The position numbers and the translations under genes are program-made. 13,319 nucleotides of DNA from positions 1-13,319 of the forward strand of contig CAKSDJ010000038.1 of assembly GCA_934445015.1 (NCBI GenBank). Direction: 5' to 3'. Under the pieces are notes generated by a model, which ran no database searches, was not told where the DNA came from, and saw nothing but the letters and a program-made list of their open reading frames with translations. The stretch is from an uncultured Eubacteriales bacterium. GTDB taxonomy: Bacteria > Bacillota > Clostridia > Oscillospirales > Acutalibacteraceae. Shown here in pieces: positions 12,652-13,319 of this stretch (its first letter is position 1; each line of letters starts with the position of its first letter).

Positions 12652-13319
12652 TTGCACAAAACTCCCCGATATTTAAAATCTGCGGCGGCGAACCTAACTG
12701 CTCATTCAATATCACCGCTTTTGAAACTGCACCGCTTTTAATTATTTCAGATGTTACGCGGCGATTCATAATATCGTTTTTGCTGTTGCAGTGCGCGGTC
12801 GTTATAATTTTCACACCTGCATTAAAACAATCGATCACGCTGTTCAGTTCATCCTTTGTGCCTATCTCATCAAAAGCAATAACATCCGGAAACATTGTTC
12901 TTAATGCTATTTGAGTTCCCGACGCTTTGTTTGCCGAATATAAAACGTCTGTGTTTTCACCCAGATCGTTAACACAGCCGCCGTTTAACCCACCGGATAT
13001 TTCACCGCGGCTGTCTATTACTGCTACTTTAAAATATTTACCGCCTGCACCTCCCGACAAAAGCCGAATAAGATCGCGGAGCATTGTTGTTTTACCGCTG
13101 CCCGGCGGACCCGCTATAAGCATACCACCGTCAAACTCATCTAACAAAGGTGACGCAACTCCAAAAATCTGCCGCGCAATACGGATATTAAGTGAAGTGA
13201 CCGAAGTGAGCATTTCGGCGGTGTTAAACACACCGCATACACCGGCCCTGTTACCGAAAGGCAAAGATATATAACCGTTTTTAATTTCGTTTTCGTGCAG
13301 GTAAACCGAATTGCCGCAA
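12638..13319 (-). CDS. spoIIIAA: Stage III sporulation protein AA (SpoIIIAA), secretion-type ATPase, N terminus beyond the window
   Basis: The last 226 residues of the SpoIIIAA ATPase are visible; the first 80 or so (relative to the roughly 307-aa Bacillus protein) lie past the right edge. The frame is open to position 13318 and reads through ENEIKNGYISLPFGNRAGVC, the conserved segment before the ATPase core. A TTG at 13264 is therefore not the start. The Walker A motif GPPGSGKT is at 13111-13088. The Walker B segment VIAFDEIG and the ITTAHC switch region follow, all intact. The protein belongs to the type II/IV secretion ATPase superfamily and is thought to energise the SpoIIIA channel in the mother-cell cytoplasm. 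The promoter (expected sigma-E) would be outside this window. Confidence 0.95.
   Translation of the reverse strand, partial: CGNSVYLHENEIKNGYISLPFGNRAGVCGVFNTAEMLTSVTSLNIRIARQIFGVASPLLDEFDGGMLIAGPPGSGKTTMLRDLIRLLSGGAGGKYFKVAVIDSRGEISGGLNGGCVNDLGENTDVLYSANKASGTQIALRTMFPDVIAFDEIGTKDELNSVIDCFNAGVKIITTAHCNSKNDIMNRRVTSEIIKSGAVSKAVILNEQLGSPPQILNIGEFCANVCD

Noticed and set aside
12638..13264. A TTG start for spoIIIAA at 13264
   Set aside because: The frame stays open to the window edge and encodes conserved SpoIIIAA residues upstream, so the gene starts outside the window.

Overview
The window looks like a chromosomal segment from a moderately AT-rich, endospore-forming member of the Clostridia (Bacillota), probably an anaerobic fermenter of the kind found in the gut. 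The evidence is the SpoIIIA engulfment-channel cluster (all eight genes, the first cut by the window edge), an Asp23/Gls24 (YqhY-type) gene just after it, a TmcAL (YlbM) gene, an acetate kinase, strong GGAGG-type ribosome binding sites and consensus sigma-A promoters. No rRNA, tRNA, CRISPR array, insertion sequence or phage gene is visible. Every gap between genes is shorter than 300 bases.

Layout from left to right. (1) Positions 1-2785, minus strand: a tightly coupled unit, acetate kinase (ackA) -> galactokinase -> an alpha/beta-hydrolase-like gene that runs off the left edge. (2) 2786-2914: a shared control region in which the predicted ackA and tmcAL promoters face each other with overlapping start sites, plus a 22-bp palindrome. 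(3) 2915-5016, plus strand: tmcAL, with a TTG start, overlapping a galactose-mutarotase-like protein of unknown function, followed by a perfect 19+19-bp terminator. (4) 5140-6350, plus strand: a two-gene unit under an ideal TTGACA-N17-TATAAT promoter, encoding a DUF4428-like zinc-ribbon protein and a small polytopic membrane protein. (5) 6407-8441, minus strand: a DeoR-type repressor and an OPA-like MFS transporter, with a promoter/operator region at the right and terminators on both sides. (6) 8462-8965, minus strand: asp23 with its own promoter and terminator. (7) 8981-13319, minus strand: spoIIIAH, AG, AF, AE, AD, AC, AB and AA (listed left to right; transcribed AA->AH), packed with 4-14 nt overlaps or gaps of at most 12 nt.

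How the genes work together. The SpoIIIA proteins build the mother-cell side of the channel linking mother cell and forespore. AckA interconverts acetyl-phosphate and acetate with ATP, and TmcAL uses acetate plus ATP to acetylate the wobble C34 of elongator tRNA-Met, so the divergent pair shares acetate as a metabolite. Galactokinase and the mutarotase-like protein lie on opposite sides of that control region and suggest a hexose link. The DeoR/MFS pair looks like a self-regulated uptake system for a sugar or phosphorylated sugar, with no catabolic enzyme nearby. The DUF4428-like/membrane pair is the least explained unit. I see no clear defence system or other complete new machine; the most unusual features are the face-to-face ackA/tmcAL promoters and the DUF4428-like/membrane pair.
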